Positions 23,125 to 32,309 are shown, numbered from the stretch's first letter. The stretch is DNA of 64,000 nucleotides from Oscillospiraceae bacterium (GCA_017398625.1 JAFQFP010000024.1:18730-82729); one strand, 5' to 3'. Translations and numbers: made by a program. Notes: generated by a model from the sequence alone, not told the origin.

Positions 23125-24501
23125 ATGAAAAAGATAATTGTATCGGATACTACGCTGCGTGTACAGAGCGATGTTCTGAAGAATGCTCTATCCTTCCGTC
23201 AGCGGTTGAATATCGCGGCTGCGCTGGAAAAGGCTGGGGTGGATGCTATTGAGCTAAGCCCGCTGACCGGCAGCAAGGAAGATGCAGTTGTCTGCCGTAC
23301 CATCGCCGGCAGTGTGGGCTGCAAGGTCTGCATTCCCTGCGGTGACAGCGCCGAGTCTGCGGAAGCGGCGTATAGCTGTGTGGAGGGGGCTGTCAAGCCC
23401 TGCCTCCAGGTCATTGTTCCCATCTCCACCGTGCAGATGGAGTATACCTATCATTTGAAGTCCGCTAAGATGCTGGAAAAGATCGCTGGACTTTGCAAGG
23501 CTGCTTCCGCTCTTTGCGCGGATGTGGAATTTGTCGCCAAGGATGCCAGCCGTGCAGAGGAGGGCTTTGCCGCGGCTTGCTGCAAGACCGCTGCGGAAAA
23601 CGGTGCAAGTGCAGTGACCCTCTGCGATGACGGCGGTGTGTATTTCCCCGACGAGCTTGCCGCGCTGGTTCGACAGGTCAAGGAAGCGGTGGAGGTTTCT
23701 GTGTATGTGCAGCCCAGCAATGCGCTGAATATGGCAGCCGCCTGCGCCGTGGAAGCCATCAAGGCAGGTGCTGACGGTGTCAAGACCGCCGCAGGCTGTG
23801 AGGAAGCCCTTTCCGCGGATAAGCTGGCGGATATCCTCCGTGCCAAGGGCTCTGCCATGGGCGTGGAAGCGGGTCTGGATAGCACCGCCATACACAACAT
23901 CCTTTCCTGCCTTTCCGGCAGCGAGGTAGTCGCTGGCTCTGCGACCCAAGCCGTTTCCGATGCCGTGCAGCTGGATGCCGGCTGCAGCCTTTCCGATATC
24001 GCCGCTGCCGTGGGTTCTCTGGGCTATGAGCTGTCCGATGAGGATGTGGGCAAGGTCTATGAGGAGTTCCGCCGTATGGTAGAGCGGAAGGCTACGGTCA
24101 ATGCCCGTGAGCTGGAAGCCATCGTTGCCACTGCAGCTATGCAGGTGCCCTCTACCTTCCACCTTGTAAATTATGTGGTCAATTCCGGAAATATCATTTC
24201 CGCCACCGCCAATATCACGCTGGAAAAGGACGGGGAGAAGCTCAGCGGTGTCAGCGCCGGTGACGGTCCCATTGACGCCGCGTTTCATGCTATCGAGCAG
24301 ATCATCGGTCACCACTATGAGCTGGACGATTTCCAGATCCAAGCGGTCACCAAGGGCAGGGAAGCGGTTGGCTCTTCGCTGATCCGCCTGCGGGCCGAGG
24401 GGAAGCTGTACTCCGGCAACGGCATTTCCACCGATATCATCGGTGCCTGTATCCGTGCCTACATCAATGCTTTGAACAAGATCGTTTACGAGGGCAAGTA
24501 A
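23125..24501 (+). CDS. LeuA-like (2-isopropylmalate synthase family) protein with a degenerate active site
   Basis: A 458-residue HMGL-like barrel (about 1-280) followed by a complete LeuA dimer/allosteric domain (about 340-452; GDGPIDAAFHAIEQIIG, YSGNGISTDIIGACIRAYINALN). The family's N-terminal DTTLRDGEQ reads DTTLRVQSD (8-16), keeping Asp8 and Arg12. The metal-binding HxHND reads Tyr194-Val-Gln196-Pro-Ser, so both histidine ligands are gone. By family knowledge such a protein should not catalyse the acetyl-CoA condensation. It may be a leucine-sensing regulatory protein or have a new activity (inference). It lies directly behind a leucine T-box and one base before the acyl-CoA synthetase gene. 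A GTGAGGG ribosome binding site precedes the ATG. Confidence 0.82.
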   Translation: MKKIIVSDTTLRVQSDVLKNALSFRQRLNIAAALEKAGVDAIELSPLTGSKEDAVVCRTIAGSVGCKVCIPCGDSAESAEAAYSCVEGAVKPCLQVIVPISTVQMEYTYHLKSAKMLEKIAGLCKAASALCADVEFVAKDASRAEEGFAAACCKTAAENGASAVTLCDDGGVYFPDELAALVRQVKEAVEVSVYVQPSNALNMAAACAVEAIKAGADGVKTAAGCEEALSADKLADILRAKGSAMGVEAGLDSTAIHNILSCLSGSEVVAGSATQAVSDAVQLDAGCSLSDIAAAVGSLGYELSDEDVGKVYEEFRRMVERKATVNARELEAIVATAAMQVPSTFHLVNYVVNSGNIISATANITLEKDGEKLSGVSAGDGPIDAAFHAIEQIIGHHYELDDFQIQAVTKGREAVGSSLIRLRAEGKLYSGNGISTDIIGACIRAYINALNKIVYEGK

Positions 24502-24502
24502 T

Positions 24503-26956
24503 ATGAAGCTTTCTTTTTCTACCCGGAATGTAGCCTCCCGGTCTTTTCTGGAGCTGTGCAACAAAACGGCGCAGTATGGCTTCTCCGGCTTTGAAATCTA
24601 CGATGCGGTTTCCGAAAAGGAAAACCATGACGATAGCATCCTCCGTTCTGCCAATACCGCCGCTTCCCGGCGCAAGCTGGTGAACCGGCATATCGGTATT
24701 TCCGCGCTGACCTTTCCCCAGACCATTTCCGCTCTCACCGATCCCGGTCATTTGATCCGTTACATCGAGTTGGCTGCCAGAGCCAGCGTGGAAAATGTGA
24801 TCGTGCAGTTCGATTCTCTTCCTACTGAGGCGGAACTGCAGGCGGTGCTGACCCCTGCCGTCCGCCGGGGAGAAAAGCTGGGTGTTATGCTGCTGCTGGA
24901 GACCATGGGTGAGCTTGCCCACACCGACAAGGTGCTGGATGTGATCAATCTCTTTGGCTCTGCGGCGCTGGGTGTCTGCTGGAATATCCGACAATCCTAT
25001 TTCGCTGCCGGAGAAACTGCCGACAGCACCATCCAGACCCTTGGCTCTTACATCGGCTATGTCCGCATCGGCGATCGCAAGGGCGATACCGATGTGCTCA
25101 TCGGTGACGGCACTTTGCCGGTGCAGGAGTTTATGAACGCCTTGAGATCGCTAAACTACGATGGCTTCATCTGCGCGGATTGGAACGAGGAGATCTGCTC
25201 TGAGGATATCGTGCTGACCCATTTTGAAAGCTATATGAGCCGTGTCCGGGGAGATAAGCGGGCGACCAAGCCTGTTTACTACAACCGCAGCCATACCGGC
25301 ACCCATCCTTGGAAGAAGTATGATGTTCTGGATCTGACCTTCTCTCAGGTGCTGGACGAAATGGTGGAGCGGTATCCCGACCAGTACTGCTTCAAGTACA
25401 CCACGCTGGACTATACCCGTACCTATTCCCAGTTCCGGGATGATGTGGATAGGGTGGCAGCATCGCTGATATCGCTGGGTGTCAAGCCCGGCTACCATGT
25501 GGCGATCTGGACTACCAATATCCCCCAGTGGTTCTTGACCTTCTGGGCAACGGTGAAGATCGGCGCGGTGCTGGTGACGGTAAATACTGCCTATAAGATC
25601 CATGAGACGGAGTATCTTCTTCGCCAATCCGATACCCATACTCTGGTGATGATCGAGGATTGCAAGGATTCCAACTACAAGCAGATCATGGAGGAGCTGT
25701 GCCCAGAGCTGAAGTCCCTGCAGCCCGGTGAGCCTCTGTATTCCCGGAAGCTGCCCTTCCTGCGCAATGTGGTCACCGTGGGCTTCCGTATGGACGGCTG
25801 CTTGGAGTGGGAGGAGATGGTTGCCCGGCATACTATGATCCCCCGTGAGGAGGTTCGCCGCCGTGCCGCCGCCGTACATCCCGGAGATGTGTGCAATATG
25901 CAGTATACCTCCGGCACCACCGGCTTCCCCAAGGGCGTCATGCTGACCCACACCAATATCGTAAACAACGGCAAGATCATTGGCGACCGGATGGATATCT
26001 CCACCGCAGACCGCATGATGATCCAAGTGCCTATGTTCCATTGCTTTGGCATGGTGCTTTCCATGACCAATATGATGACCCACGGCGGCACCATGTGCCC
26101 CATGCCTTACTTCTCTCCCAAGTCCAGCCTTGCCTGCGTCAATGATGAGAAGATAACCTGCTTTAACGGCGTTCCCACCATGTTCATTGCCATGTTCAGC
26201 CATGAAGACTTTGCCAAGACCGACTTTTCCCATATGCGCACCGGTATCATGGCAGGTGCCAACTGCCCGCCGGAGCTGATGCGCCGGGCGGCTGCGGAAA
26301 TGAATATGACGGAGATCCTCAGTGTTTACGGTCAGACCGAGGCTTCCCCCGGCTGCACCATGGGACAGGTAGACGAGGATATCGACCACCGGGTAGAGAC
26401 GGTGGGCACTGCCTTCCCCGGTGTGGAATGCAAGATCATCGACCCGGAGACAGGTGAGGAGCTGCCCGATGGGCAGAACGGCGAGTTCGTAGCCCGTGGC
26501 TACAACATCATGAAGGGCTACTACAAGATGCCCAAGGCTACGGAATCCACCATTGACAGGGAGGGCTGGCTCCACTCCGGCGATATCGCCTGCCGCACCT
26601 CTGACGGCTATTACAAGATCACCGGACGGCTGAAGGATATGATCATCCGCGGTGGTGAAAACCTGTATCCCCGTGAGATCGAGGAATTCTATCTGACCCA
26701 TCCCAAGGTTCGGGATGTGCAGGTGGTGGGCGTGAAGGACCCGCGCTACGGCGAGGAAGCCTGCGCTTGGATCATTCTCAAGGAAGGCGTGGATGCCGAC
26801 GAAGCGGAAATGCGCGGCTATGGCAACGCCAACATGGCAAAGCACAAGGTGCCCCGCTACTTCCTGTTTGTGGAGGATTTCCCCATGAACGCTGCCGGTA
26901 AGATCCAGAAGTTCAAGATGAAGGCAGAATCCGAGCAGATCCTGGGACTTGTCTAA
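24503..26956 (+). CDS. xylose-isomerase-like TIM barrel fused to an acyl-CoA synthetase
   Basis: An 817-residue fusion. Residues 1-250 resemble the sugar-isomerase/AP-endonuclease-2 barrel (FSTRNVASRSFLELC, LLLETMGELAHTDKVLDVI, YVRIGDRKGDTDVLIGDGTL). The metal-binding DxxH of that fold reads NIRQ at 161-164, so the barrel may be non-catalytic. Residues about 275-810 are an AMP-forming acyl-CoA synthetase with the P-loop YTSGTTGFPKG (468-478), YGQTEASP, SGDIACRTSDGYYKITGRLKD and the closing AAGKIQKFK. It would activate a carboxylic acid to its CoA thioester. The leucine T-box upstream suggests isovalerate (inference). It starts one base after the LeuA-like gene, so the two are one operon. Confidence 0.85.
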   Translation: MKLSFSTRNVASRSFLELCNKTAQYGFSGFEIYDAVSEKENHDDSILRSANTAASRRKLVNRHIGISALTFPQTISALTDPGHLIRYIELAARASVENVIVQFDSLPTEAELQAVLTPAVRRGEKLGVMLLLETMGELAHTDKVLDVINLFGSAALGVCWNIRQSYFAAGETADSTIQTLGSYIGYVRIGDRKGDTDVLIGDGTLPVQEFMNALRSLNYDGFICADWNEEICSEDIVLTHFESYMSRVRGDKRATKPVYYNRSHTGTHPWKKYDVLDLTFSQVLDEMVERYPDQYCFKYTTLDYTRTYSQFRDDVDRVAASLISLGVKPGYHVAIWTTNIPQWFLTFWATVKIGAVLVTVNTAYKIHETEYLLRQSDTHTLVMIEDCKDSNYKQIMEELCPELKSLQPGEPLYSRKLPFLRNVVTVGFRMDGCLEWEEMVARHTMIPREEVRRRAAAVHPGDVCNMQYTSGTTGFPKGVMLTHTNIVNNGKIIGDRMDISTADRMMIQVPMFHCFGMVLSMTNMMTHGGTMCPMPYFSPKSSLACVNDEKITCFNGVPTMFIAMFSHEDFAKTDFSHMRTGIMAGANCPPELMRRAAAEMNMTEILSVYGQTEASPGCTMGQVDEDIDHRVETVGTAFPGVECKIIDPETGEELPDGQNGEFVARGYNIMKGYYKMPKATESTIDREGWLHSGDIACRTSDGYYKITGRLKDMIIRGGENLYPREIEEFYLTHPKVRDVQVVGVKDPRYGEEACAWIILKEGVDADEAEMRGYGNANMAKHKVPRYFLFVEDFPMNAAGKIQKFKMKAESEQILGLV

Positions 26957-26994
26957 AATTTTGGCAGTTTTTACTAAAACGATTGCGAAAGTTC

Positions 26995-27023
26995 TTGACA
27001 ACATCACCAAAGAGTGTTACAAT
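26995..27023 (+). promoter_or_regulatory. promoter of the Ile T-box unit
   Basis: TTGACA (26995-27000) and TACAAT (27018-27023), spacer 17 bases. Confidence 0.88.
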
Positions 27024-27043
27024 CAGTTCAAATTTCATAGAAA

Positions 27044-27306
27044 AGCGATGACGAAGACGGATCCGGCAAGGGCGTTTCAAAGAGAGCTGGGGGCGGTGGA
27101 AGCCCGGCAGACAGCGGCCACGATCTTATCACTTCCGAGCTGAAAGTCCCAAAGCGCAAGCAAGTAGGGCTTTTCGTGAATGCTGCGTGAATGCATAGGG
27201 CTTGTTGGAGCCTGAAGGGGTATGGCTTGCCATACAATTTGAGTGGTACCGCGGGTATTGTTTTACAGACTCGTCTCAAAGCAATTTGAGACGAGTCTGT
27301 TTTATT
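27044..27306 (+). promoter_or_regulatory. T-box leader 2, specifier ATC (isoleucine)
   Basis: AGAGAG (27081-27086) and GGTGGAAG (27095-27102) mark the distal part of stem I. The specifier ATC is at 27128-27130, followed by ACTTCCGAGC. The T-box is GAGTGGTACCGCGG (27241-27254). The terminator is a 14-bp stem, AGACTCGTCTCAAA (27267-27280) pairing with 27285-27298, followed by GTTTTATT. The bulge TGGT matches a tRNA with discriminator A. Uncharged tRNA-Ile should induce the downstream synthetase. Confidence 0.92.
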
Positions 27307-27328
27307 ATTAACAAGGAGGATAAACGCA

Positions 27329-29596
27329 ATGAAGACCAATACAACCATGCTTCAGCTTTCCGAGATCGCTGCCCGTATCAAGGAGATGCGGGATATTATG
27401 GGCTGGACCGTCACAGAAATGGCTGAAAAGACCGATGTGACCGAGGAAATCTATCTGATTTACGAAAGCGGCAGTGTTGACATTCCGTTTAGCTTCATAC
27501 ATAAGTGTGCGCTTGCTTTTGATGTAGAAATGATGGAGCTTCTGGAGGGCCGCAGCGCACGGCTGACCAGCTACACCGTGACCCGCAAGGGCGGCGGTCA
27601 GAAGACCGCTCAGGAGGACGGCATCGACATCACCAATCTGGCACCCAAGTTCCGGGATAAGATCGCCGAGCCTTATTGGGTACGCTATGAGTACGATCCC
27701 GCCCAGCAGAACAAGCCCATCCATCTGGCGACCCACAGCGGTCAGGAATTTGACCTTGTGATCTCCGGTAAGCTGAAGGTGCAGATCGGCAAGCACATTG
27801 AGATCCTTAATGAGGGCGACAGCATCTACTACGATTCCTCCACACCCCACGGTATGATCGCCGTGGACGGACAGGACTGCGTGTTCTGTGCTGTGGTTCT
27901 GCCCGGTGAAAAGACTCAAGAGGCAGAGGTCAGAAGAAGTGTCATCACCGCCAAGTCCTCCGAGCCGCTGGTCTGTGAGCAATTTGTGCAGACCAAGGAG
28001 GATGAAAACGGAGCGCTGCAGAGCATCGAGTTCCTGAATACCGAGCGATTCAATTTCGGCTTTGATATCGTGGACGGCATTGCCCGCAAATACCCGGATA
28101 AGCTGGCCATGCTTCATCTAGATAAGCACAGAAATGAGCGCCGCTTCACCTTTAAGGATATCAAGGATTATTCCAACCAGACCGCCAACTACTTTACCTC
28201 TCTTGGCATCAAGAAGGGGGATAAGGTGATGCTGGTGCTGAAGCGGCATTACCAGTTCTGGTTTGCCATGGTGGCGCTGCACAAGCTGGGCGCAGTGGCG
28301 ATCCCTGCCACCAACCAGCTCAAGGAGCATGATTTTGTCTACCGCTACAATGCTGCCGGTATTTCCGCCATCGTCTGTACCGCAGACGGCGACACTGCAG
28401 ATATCGCCGCCGCAGCGGCAGAGCAGTGCCCCAGTGTCACCACCAAGATCCTTGTGGGCGGCAAGAAAGAAGGCTGGCACGATTTTGACGAGGAGTTCAA
28501 GCTCTTTACCCGCCATCTGGACAGACCTGCCGATGCAGGGGCAGGGGATGACATCGCGCTGATGTTCTTCACCTCCGGCACCACCGGAAATCCCAAGATG
28601 GCAGCCCATAAGCATACTTACGCGCTGGGTCACTATGTTACCGCAAAATATTGGCACTGCTGTGAGCGGGACGGCTTGCATCTGACCATTTCCGACACCG
28701 GCTGGGGCAAGTCCCTGTGGGGCAAGCTCTACGGTCAGTGGCTGTGCGAGGGCGGCGTGTTTGTCTATGACTTTGACCGCTTTGATGAAAACGACATCCT
28801 GCCCATGTTCGCCAAGTACGGCATCACCACCTTCTGCGCACCGCCTACCATGCTGCGTATGCTGATCCGTGGCGATCTGAGCAAGTATGACCTGTCCTCC
28901 ATCCACCACATGACCACCGCCGGTGAGGCGCTGAACCCCGAAGTGTTCAAGCAGTTCAAGGCGGCAACGGGTTTGGAGATCATGGAAGGCTTCGGTCAGA
29001 CCGAAACCACTCTTGCCATTGCCAATCTGGTGGGCACTGCGCCTAAGATCGGCTCTATGGGAAAGGCATCGCCCCAGTTCGATCTGGACATCGTGGATCC
29101 TGACGGAAATTCCGTTGCGCCCGGTGAAGTGGGTGAGATCGTGATCCATACCGATAAGAAAGTACCCTGCGGCCTGTTCCGTGAGTACTATCTGGACGAT
29201 GAAAAGACGCAGGAAGCATGGCACGACGGAATGTACCACACCGGCGACACCGCATGGCGGGATGAGGACGGCTATTTCTTCTATGTCAGCCGCATCGACG
29301 ATGTGATCAAGTCCTCCGGCTACCGCATTGGACCCTTCGAGATCGAAAGTGTTATTATGGAGCTCCCCTATGTGGTGGAGTGCGGTGTCAGCGCCGTGCC
29401 CGATCCCATCCGCGGGCAGGTGGTCAAGGCAAGTATCGTGCTGACCAAGGGCACCGAAGGCACCGAGGAACTGAAAAAAGAGATCCAAAACTATGTAAAG
29501 GTACACACCGCACCCTATAAGTACCCCAGAGTGGTGGTGTTCAAAGACGAGCTGCCCAAGACCATCAGCGGTAAGATCCAGCGCAACAAGCTGTAA
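27329..29596 (+). CDS. XRE helix-turn-helix / cupin / acyl-CoA synthetase fusion (Ile unit)
   Basis: A 755-residue three-domain protein. An XRE-type helix-turn-helix lies at about 9-72 (IAARIKEMRDIMGWTVTEMA). A cupin follows at about 115-192 (THSGQEFDLVISGKLKVQIG, GDSIYYDSSTPHGMIAV). From about 235 on there is an AMP-forming synthetase of the medium-chain/acetyl-CoA synthetase branch, with P-loop FFTSGTTGNPK (413-423), EGFGQTETT, TGDTAWRDEDGYFFYVSRIDD and the catalytic-lysine end ISGKIQRNKL. HTH plus cupin is the usual plan of a small-ligand-responsive repressor, so this may be an enzyme that also binds DNA or senses its substrate (inference). The isoleucine T-box suggests 2-methylbutyrate as substrate. 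ATG behind AAGGAGG. It is the only gene of its unit. Confidence 0.88.
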   Translation: MKTNTTMLQLSEIAARIKEMRDIMGWTVTEMAEKTDVTEEIYLIYESGSVDIPFSFIHKCALAFDVEMMELLEGRSARLTSYTVTRKGGGQKTAQEDGIDITNLAPKFRDKIAEPYWVRYEYDPAQQNKPIHLATHSGQEFDLVISGKLKVQIGKHIEILNEGDSIYYDSSTPHGMIAVDGQDCVFCAVVLPGEKTQEAEVRRSVITAKSSEPLVCEQFVQTKEDENGALQSIEFLNTERFNFGFDIVDGIARKYPDKLAMLHLDKHRNERRFTFKDIKDYSNQTANYFTSLGIKKGDKVMLVLKRHYQFWFAMVALHKLGAVAIPATNQLKEHDFVYRYNAAGISAIVCTADGDTADIAAAAAEQCPSVTTKILVGGKKEGWHDFDEEFKLFTRHLDRPADAGAGDDIALMFFTSGTTGNPKMAAHKHTYALGHYVTAKYWHCCERDGLHLTISDTGWGKSLWGKLYGQWLCEGGVFVYDFDRFDENDILPMFAKYGITTFCAPPTMLRMLIRGDLSKYDLSSIHHMTTAGEALNPEVFKQFKAATGLEIMEGFGQTETTLAIANLVGTAPKIGSMGKASPQFDLDIVDPDGNSVAPGEVGEIVIHTDKKVPCGLFREYYLDDEKTQEAWHDGMYHTGDTAWRDEDGYFFYVSRIDDVIKSSGYRIGPFEIESVIMELPYVVECGVSAVPDPIRGQVVKASIVLTKGTEGTEELKKEIQNYVKVHTAPYKYPRVVVFKDELPKTISGKIQRNKL

Positions 29597-29651
29597 TGGG
29601 CAGTGTCCACAAGAAAAATGCATTTGTTTTGGTGATAATTACAAAAAAAGA

Positions 29652-29681
29652 TTGACAATTTTTAGTGAGATGTGATATCAT
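29652..29681 (+). promoter_or_regulatory. promoter of the Val T-box unit
   Basis: TTGACA (29652-29657) and TATCAT (29676-29681), spacer 18 bases. Confidence 0.8.
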
Positions 29682-29697
29682 AGCGGCAATAAAGGCG

Positions 29698-29971
29698 TTG
29701 ACGAAGAGAGCAAAGGATGTTTCTTCGCTGCAGAGAGGCGGCGTTTGGTGTAAGCCGCTGCGAAAGTCCTGTTGCTTGTCACTTCTGAGCCGGAAGGAAG
29801 AAAGGGGATCCCCGAGTAGAGCCTTCCCGTGATGGCTGCGTAAAGGTCTACGGCTTATTGGAGCCTGAGTGGCACATGCTTTGTGCAATTTGAGTGGTAC
29901 CGCGGGTTATGCAACAATAGCTCGTCTCAAGGAAAACGCATCTTTGAGACGGGCTATTTCTGTTTTTTACC
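29698..29971 (+). promoter_or_regulatory. T-box leader 3, specifier GTC (valine)
   Basis: AGAGAG (29732-29737) and GGTGTAAG (29747-29754) are in stem I. The specifier GTC is at 29778-29780, followed by ACTTCTGAGC. The T-box GAGTGGTACCGCGG (29892-29905) is identical to that of leader 2. The terminator pairs TAGCTCGTCTCAA (29918-29930) with TTGAGACGGGCTA (29944-29956), followed by a T-rich run. The terminator arms share CTCGTCTCAA with leader 2, so the two leaders are probably duplicates that diverged in their specifier. Confidence 0.92.
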
Positions 29972-29994
29972 CGTCTAATAAGGAGGATTCTTCT

Positions 29995-32292
29995 ATGTCT
30001 ACCAGAACCGGCTTGGAGTTTAAGATCCAAGAGATGGCGCAGCGTATCAAAACTCTGCGTGAGATCATTGGTCTGAGCGCTGCGGAAATGGCGCTGAAAA
30101 CCGGTGTCAGCGTCAATGAATATTTGGACTGCGAGGCAGGCAACTCCGATCTGAATTTCGCGTTCCTGTACCGCTGTGCGCTGGCGCTGGGTGTTGATGT
30201 GACCGAGCTGATCGAGGGCACCAGCCCCCGTCTGGCGGGCTATACCGTCACCCGCCGGGGCGATGGCCAGCAGATCCAGAAGGCGCATGGCATGACTTAT
30301 TTCAATCTAGCGTCCGCCTTCAAGAACCGTATTGCCGAGCCGTTGTATGTGGTGTCGGAATTTGATCCCAAAGCCCAGCATGGCGATATTGAGCTGACCA
30401 GCCACGACGGTCAAGAGTGCGACATCGTTGTAAAGGGCGCGCTGAAGGTGCAGGTGGGCGACCATGTGGAAGTCCTCCATGCCGGCGACAGCATCTACTA
30501 CGATTCTTCTGTGCCTCATGGCATGATCGCCGTGGAAAACGCGGATTGCGAGTTCTATGCCTTCGTTCTGAACCCCAACAGCGAGCCCATTGACAAGATC
30601 GTACATAGCGGCGTCCGGGATTTCACCCTGCCGCCGGTGAAGAAGAAGGAAGAAAAGGTCTACCGTGTCTGGGAGAACTATGTGGAGCCCACCGAGGATG
30701 AAAACGGCATTTTGAAAGCCATTTCTTTCAAGGGTGAGGATAAATTCAATTTTGCCTTTGATGTCATCGACCGTCTGGGACGGGAGAAGCCGGATAAGCT
30801 GGCAATGCTCCATATTTCCCGGGATAAGACCGAGACTCGCTTCAGCTTCAAGGATATGAAGGATGCCTCCAATCAGACAGCCAACTATTTCCGCTCCCTC
30901 GGCATTAAGAAGGGGGATAAGGTGCTGCTGATCCTGAAGCGGCACTACCAGTTCTGGTTTTCCATGCTGGCGCTGCATAAGCTGGGAGCGGTGGTGATCC
31001 CCGCATCCAACCAGCTCAAGGAGCACGATCTGACTTACCGGCTGAATAAGGCAGGAGTCAAGATGGTTGTCTGCACTGCCGATGACGGTATTCCCGAGGA
31101 AATGGACAAGGCTGCAGCCAATAGCCCCTGCCTGCAGACCAAGGTGATCGTCGGCGGCGAGCGGGAGGGCTGGCGCTGCTTCAACCAGGAGTACAGCCTG
31201 TTTACCCGCCATCTGGACCGGCCCGAGGATGCTGCCTGCGGTGACGATCTGATGCTGATGTACTTCACCTCCGGCACCACCGGCAATCCCAAGCTGGCAA
31301 TGCACAACTATAAGTACCCGCTGGGGCACTTCATCACCGCCAAATACTGGCACTGCGTCAACCCCGAAGGCCTACATTTGACCGTTGCCGATTCCGGCTG
31401 GGCAAAATGCGCTTGGGGCAAGCTGTACGGCCAGTGGCTGTGCGAGGCAGGTCTGTTCGTATACGACTTTGACCGTTTCGATGCCAACGATATCCTGCCT
31501 ATGTTTGCCCAGTACGGCATCACCACCTTCTGCGCACCGCCCACCATCCTGCGCATGATGATCAAGCAGGATCTAAGCCGGTTCGATCTTTCCACCATTG
31601 AGCATATGACCACCGCAGGTGAGGCGTTGAATCCCGAGGTGTTCCGTCAGTTTGAAAAGGCGACCGGGCTGCAGATCATGGAGGGCTTCGGTCAGTCCGA
31701 GACCACCGTTGCCCTTGCCAATCTGGCAGGAACCAAGGCTCGCCTTGGCTCTATGGGCAAGCCTGTGCCGCTGTACGACATCCATCTGGTGGATGCCGAT
31801 GGCAAGGATGTGGATGTGGGCGAAGTTGGCGAGATCGTATTCAATATCGCTGACGGCGCACCCTGCGGCTTGACCACCGGCTACTTCGAGGATGAGGAAA
31901 AAACCGCCGAGAGCCGTTACGGCGGTTTCTACCACACCGGTGACACCGCATGGCGTGATGAGGACGGCTATTTCTGGTATGTGGGTCGTGTGGACGATGT
32001 GATCAAGTCCTCCGGCTACCGCATCGGACCCTTTGAGATCGAAAATGTCATCATGGAGCTGCCCTATGTTCTGGAATGCGGCGTTTCCGCCCAGCCCGAT
32101 GAGGTCAGAGGTCAGGTGGTCAAGGCAAGCATCGTGCTTGTCAAGGGCACTGAGGGCACCGACGCACTGAAAAAAGAGATCCAGGAATATGTCAAGAAGC
32201 ATACCGCACCTTATAAGTACCCCCGTGTTGTGATCTTCCGAGATGAGCTTCCCAAGACCGCAAGCGGCAAGATACAGAGAAACAAACTTTAA
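29995..32292 (+). CDS. XRE helix-turn-helix / cupin / acyl-CoA synthetase fusion (Val unit)
   Basis: A 765-residue paralogue of the preceding gene with the same order: helix-turn-helix (about 8-75, AQRIKTLREIIGLSAAEMAL), cupin (about 120-197, GDSIYYDSSVPHGMIAV) and AMP-forming synthetase (P-loop YFTSGTTGNPK; TGDTAWRDEDGYFWYVGRVDD; end ASGKIQRNKL). Long stretches of the synthetase part are identical between the two. I start at the ATG at 29995, behind AAGGAGG and after the T-box terminator; the frame is open further upstream but runs through the leader. With valine T-box control and the downstream oxidoreductase, isobutyrate is the likely acid (inference). It is the first of seven genes. Confidence 0.88.
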   Translation: MSTRTGLEFKIQEMAQRIKTLREIIGLSAAEMALKTGVSVNEYLDCEAGNSDLNFAFLYRCALALGVDVTELIEGTSPRLAGYTVTRRGDGQQIQKAHGMTYFNLASAFKNRIAEPLYVVSEFDPKAQHGDIELTSHDGQECDIVVKGALKVQVGDHVEVLHAGDSIYYDSSVPHGMIAVENADCEFYAFVLNPNSEPIDKIVHSGVRDFTLPPVKKKEEKVYRVWENYVEPTEDENGILKAISFKGEDKFNFAFDVIDRLGREKPDKLAMLHISRDKTETRFSFKDMKDASNQTANYFRSLGIKKGDKVLLILKRHYQFWFSMLALHKLGAVVIPASNQLKEHDLTYRLNKAGVKMVVCTADDGIPEEMDKAAANSPCLQTKVIVGGEREGWRCFNQEYSLFTRHLDRPEDAACGDDLMLMYFTSGTTGNPKLAMHNYKYPLGHFITAKYWHCVNPEGLHLTVADSGWAKCAWGKLYGQWLCEAGLFVYDFDRFDANDILPMFAQYGITTFCAPPTILRMMIKQDLSRFDLSTIEHMTTAGEALNPEVFRQFEKATGLQIMEGFGQSETTVALANLAGTKARLGSMGKPVPLYDIHLVDADGKDVDVGEVGEIVFNIADGAPCGLTTGYFEDEEKTAESRYGGFYHTGDTAWRDEDGYFWYVGRVDDVIKSSGYRIGPFEIENVIMELPYVLECGVSAQPDEVRGQVVKASIVLVKGTEGTDALKKEIQEYVKKHTAPYKYPRVVIFRDELPKTASGKIQRNKL

Positions 32293-32309
32293 TGAGGGGA
32301 GAAACTACT

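Noticed and set aside
29869-29994. Upstream extension of the Val-unit synthetase frame
   Set aside because: It runs through the T-box and its terminator; the ATG at 29995 has AAGGAGG.
24503-32292. Non-ribosomal peptide synthetase or luciferase-like functions for the AMP-binding proteins
   Set aside because: No carrier or condensation domains; they have the stand-alone acyl-CoA synthetase layout.
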